Below are positions 27,318 through 28,222 of a stretch of DNA of 28,222 bases, one piece after another. The stretch comes from Thraustochytrium sp. TN22 (taxonomy: Eukaryota; Sar; Bigyra; Thraustochytrida; Thraustochytriidae). Where the stretch lies: NCBI GenBank assembly GCA_013306675.1, contig JABLUY010000356.1:1-28222 (forward strand). Reading direction: 5' to 3'. Made by a program: the position numbers and the translations under genes. Under the pieces are notes generated by a model, which saw only the letters and a program-made list of their open reading frames with translations, made no database searches and had not been told where the DNA came from. The stretch's first letter is position 1, and every line of letters starts with the position of its first letter.

Positions 27318-27608
27318 TCAGAGGCTGGCGTAGTATGCGCGCTCCTCAGCGGAGAAGCGCCAGCGCGGCTCGAGCGGCACATCCGGCACGCCGATCGAGT
27401 ACCCGTACACGAAGCCGACGGCGCCTGCCAGCGCGCAGTCGCGCGCCGCGTTGCGGCTCACCGGTAGCGTCCACTGCATCATGTCGCGGCGGTGCTGCCG
27501 CAGCGCCATCTCCGTGAGCGCGCCGCGGTTGCGCGCCAAGTTCGACGTCCTCCCGAGCGACGACAGCAGCAGCGCCGCCACCCTCGACCGCAGCGTCCAC
27601 GGCGACAT
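27318..27608 (-). CDS. small putative membrane/mitochondrial protein, 96 aa, unrecognised
   Basis: ATG at 27608, stop at 27318. The N-terminal 45 residues are basic, with Arg, Ser and Leu and almost no acidic residues (MSPWTLRSRVAALLLSSLGR, then RTSNLARNRG), resembling a mitochondrial presequence or matrix-facing segment. A moderately hydrophobic segment follows (CALAGAVGFVYGYSIGV), then an acidic/aromatic C-terminus (PRWRFSAEERAYYASL). The size and layout resemble small respiratory-complex or inner-membrane proteins, but I cannot name a family. A CTAGCTAG element lies about 25 bp upstream of the ATG. The coding call rests on the ATG, composition and plausible topology. Confidence 0.55.
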   Translation of the reverse strand: MSPWTLRSRVAALLLSSLGRTSNLARNRGALTEMALRQHRRDMMQWTLPVSRNAARDCALAGAVGFVYGYSIGVPDVPLEPRWRFSAEERAYYASL

Positions 27609-28222
27609 CCTCCTCGCTCTCTCGCTCGCTCGCTAGCTAGCAGAGCTCGCGACTTTTCCTCGTTCCGCTTCGCTCCTGCGCTCCTCCGCGCTCTCGCTCG
27701 CTCGCTGCGCTGCGCTGCGCTGCGCGGCAGTCTGCGGTCGATCGCGGTCTGCTGCGCTGCGCTCGCTGCTGCGCCGCCCTGCTCGCTCGTCTGCGCGGCG
27801 CCGTTGCCGATCTGCGTGCGCCCCGCGCTTTGGCCCGGCGGCTCAGGGATCTGCACCCGCTGCGCGCTGCTCGCTCCCGCCTCCTCTGCTCCAGGCTCTG
27901 CCCTCCGCGCTCTGCCTGCGTTGCGCTTGCCCTCTGCGCGCCGCCCCGCCCCGCCTCGCCTCGCCTCGCCTCGCTCGATGGGGTTCTGCCGCGCCGCCGC
28001 CGCCGGCCGCCCGGCGCGGCGCCGCCGGCCGCCGGGGCGCGCCGCGAGAACCGGGCGCGGCCGGGACGGAGAGCTGAGCGATGCCGAGCTAGCTAGTAGG
28101 CCCGCGCGGAATTGCCCGCCCCGCGCCGCGAGCTGCCGGCTGGTGCCATGATGCCTGTGAGCGCGCGGCGCACGGCGGAGCCGGGAGGACGCCCGCCGCC
28201 CGCGCGCGCCGGCGCCGCGCAG
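27609..28222. other. CpG-rich flank with pentanucleotide repeats
   Basis: Contains CTAGCTAG elements at 27632-27641 and 28086-28098, GCTGC repeats at 27704-27725 and GCCTC repeats at 27953-27974, then (GCC)-rich sequence to the window end. Open frames here are Arg/Ala/Pro-rich and not credible genes. It is probably the 5' flank of the small minus-strand gene and perhaps of a gene beyond the window. Confidence 0.5.

Overview
The window is nuclear DNA from a GC-rich, intron-poor, probably unicellular eukaryote (a microalga or other protist). Evidence for this: shelterin-type RAP1, PP5, a UBE2E-class E2, a TPR-NudC protein and an Atg22-like transporter; two short spliceosomal introns (GTGAGT...AG and GTACGT...AG, one with a perfect TACTAAC branch site); Kozak-like starts; no operons. 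Genes are densely packed with CpG-rich 5' flanks full of simple repeats. The lineage cannot be fixed from the sequence alone. A pirin with a signal-peptide-like leader is compatible with a secondary-plastid alga but does not prove one.

Layout. 1-2133: mostly non-coding, with minisatellites and one weak 44-codon ORF. 2134-4335 (+): unknown 733-aa protein. 5029-6906 and 7939-10410 (+): tandem paralogues of an unrecognised type-I membrane protein; the first has lost its N-terminal domain and start codon. 10549-11103 (-): small, probably N-myristoylated protein, head-to-head with 11319-12440 (+), a TPR+CS (NudC-like) cochaperone. 12607-14104 (-): two-exon RAP1/TERF2IP-like telomere protein (BRCT, Myb, RCT-like). 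15606-16895 (+): CofD/YvcK-like protein. 17797-18813 (+): pirin. 20194-21735 (+): Atg22-like MFS transporter. 22381-23463 (+): UBE2E-type E2 with a long C-terminal extension, followed by a 4-copy 273-280 bp tandem array to 24392. 24742-26344 (-): two-exon protein phosphatase 5. 27318-27608 (-): small putative membrane protein. 27609-28222: CpG-rich flank.

The genes do not form one pathway. PP5 and the TPR-NudC protein both point to Hsp90-type cochaperone biology; the rest are unrelated housekeeping or surface functions.

The most unusual pattern is shared by four plus-strand genes. Tandem duplications begin in the last codons, run through the stop codon and continue into the 3' flank: 48 bp x2 at the second membrane paralogue, about 70 bp x2 (diverged) at the CofD-like gene, 20 bp x7 at the Atg22-like gene, and 273-280 bp x4 at the E2 gene. 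Other points of note are the RAP1 homologue, the decayed membrane paralogue with a relic start, a transmembrane helix encoded by a hexanucleotide microsatellite, and a pirin leader whose expected ATG reads ATA.
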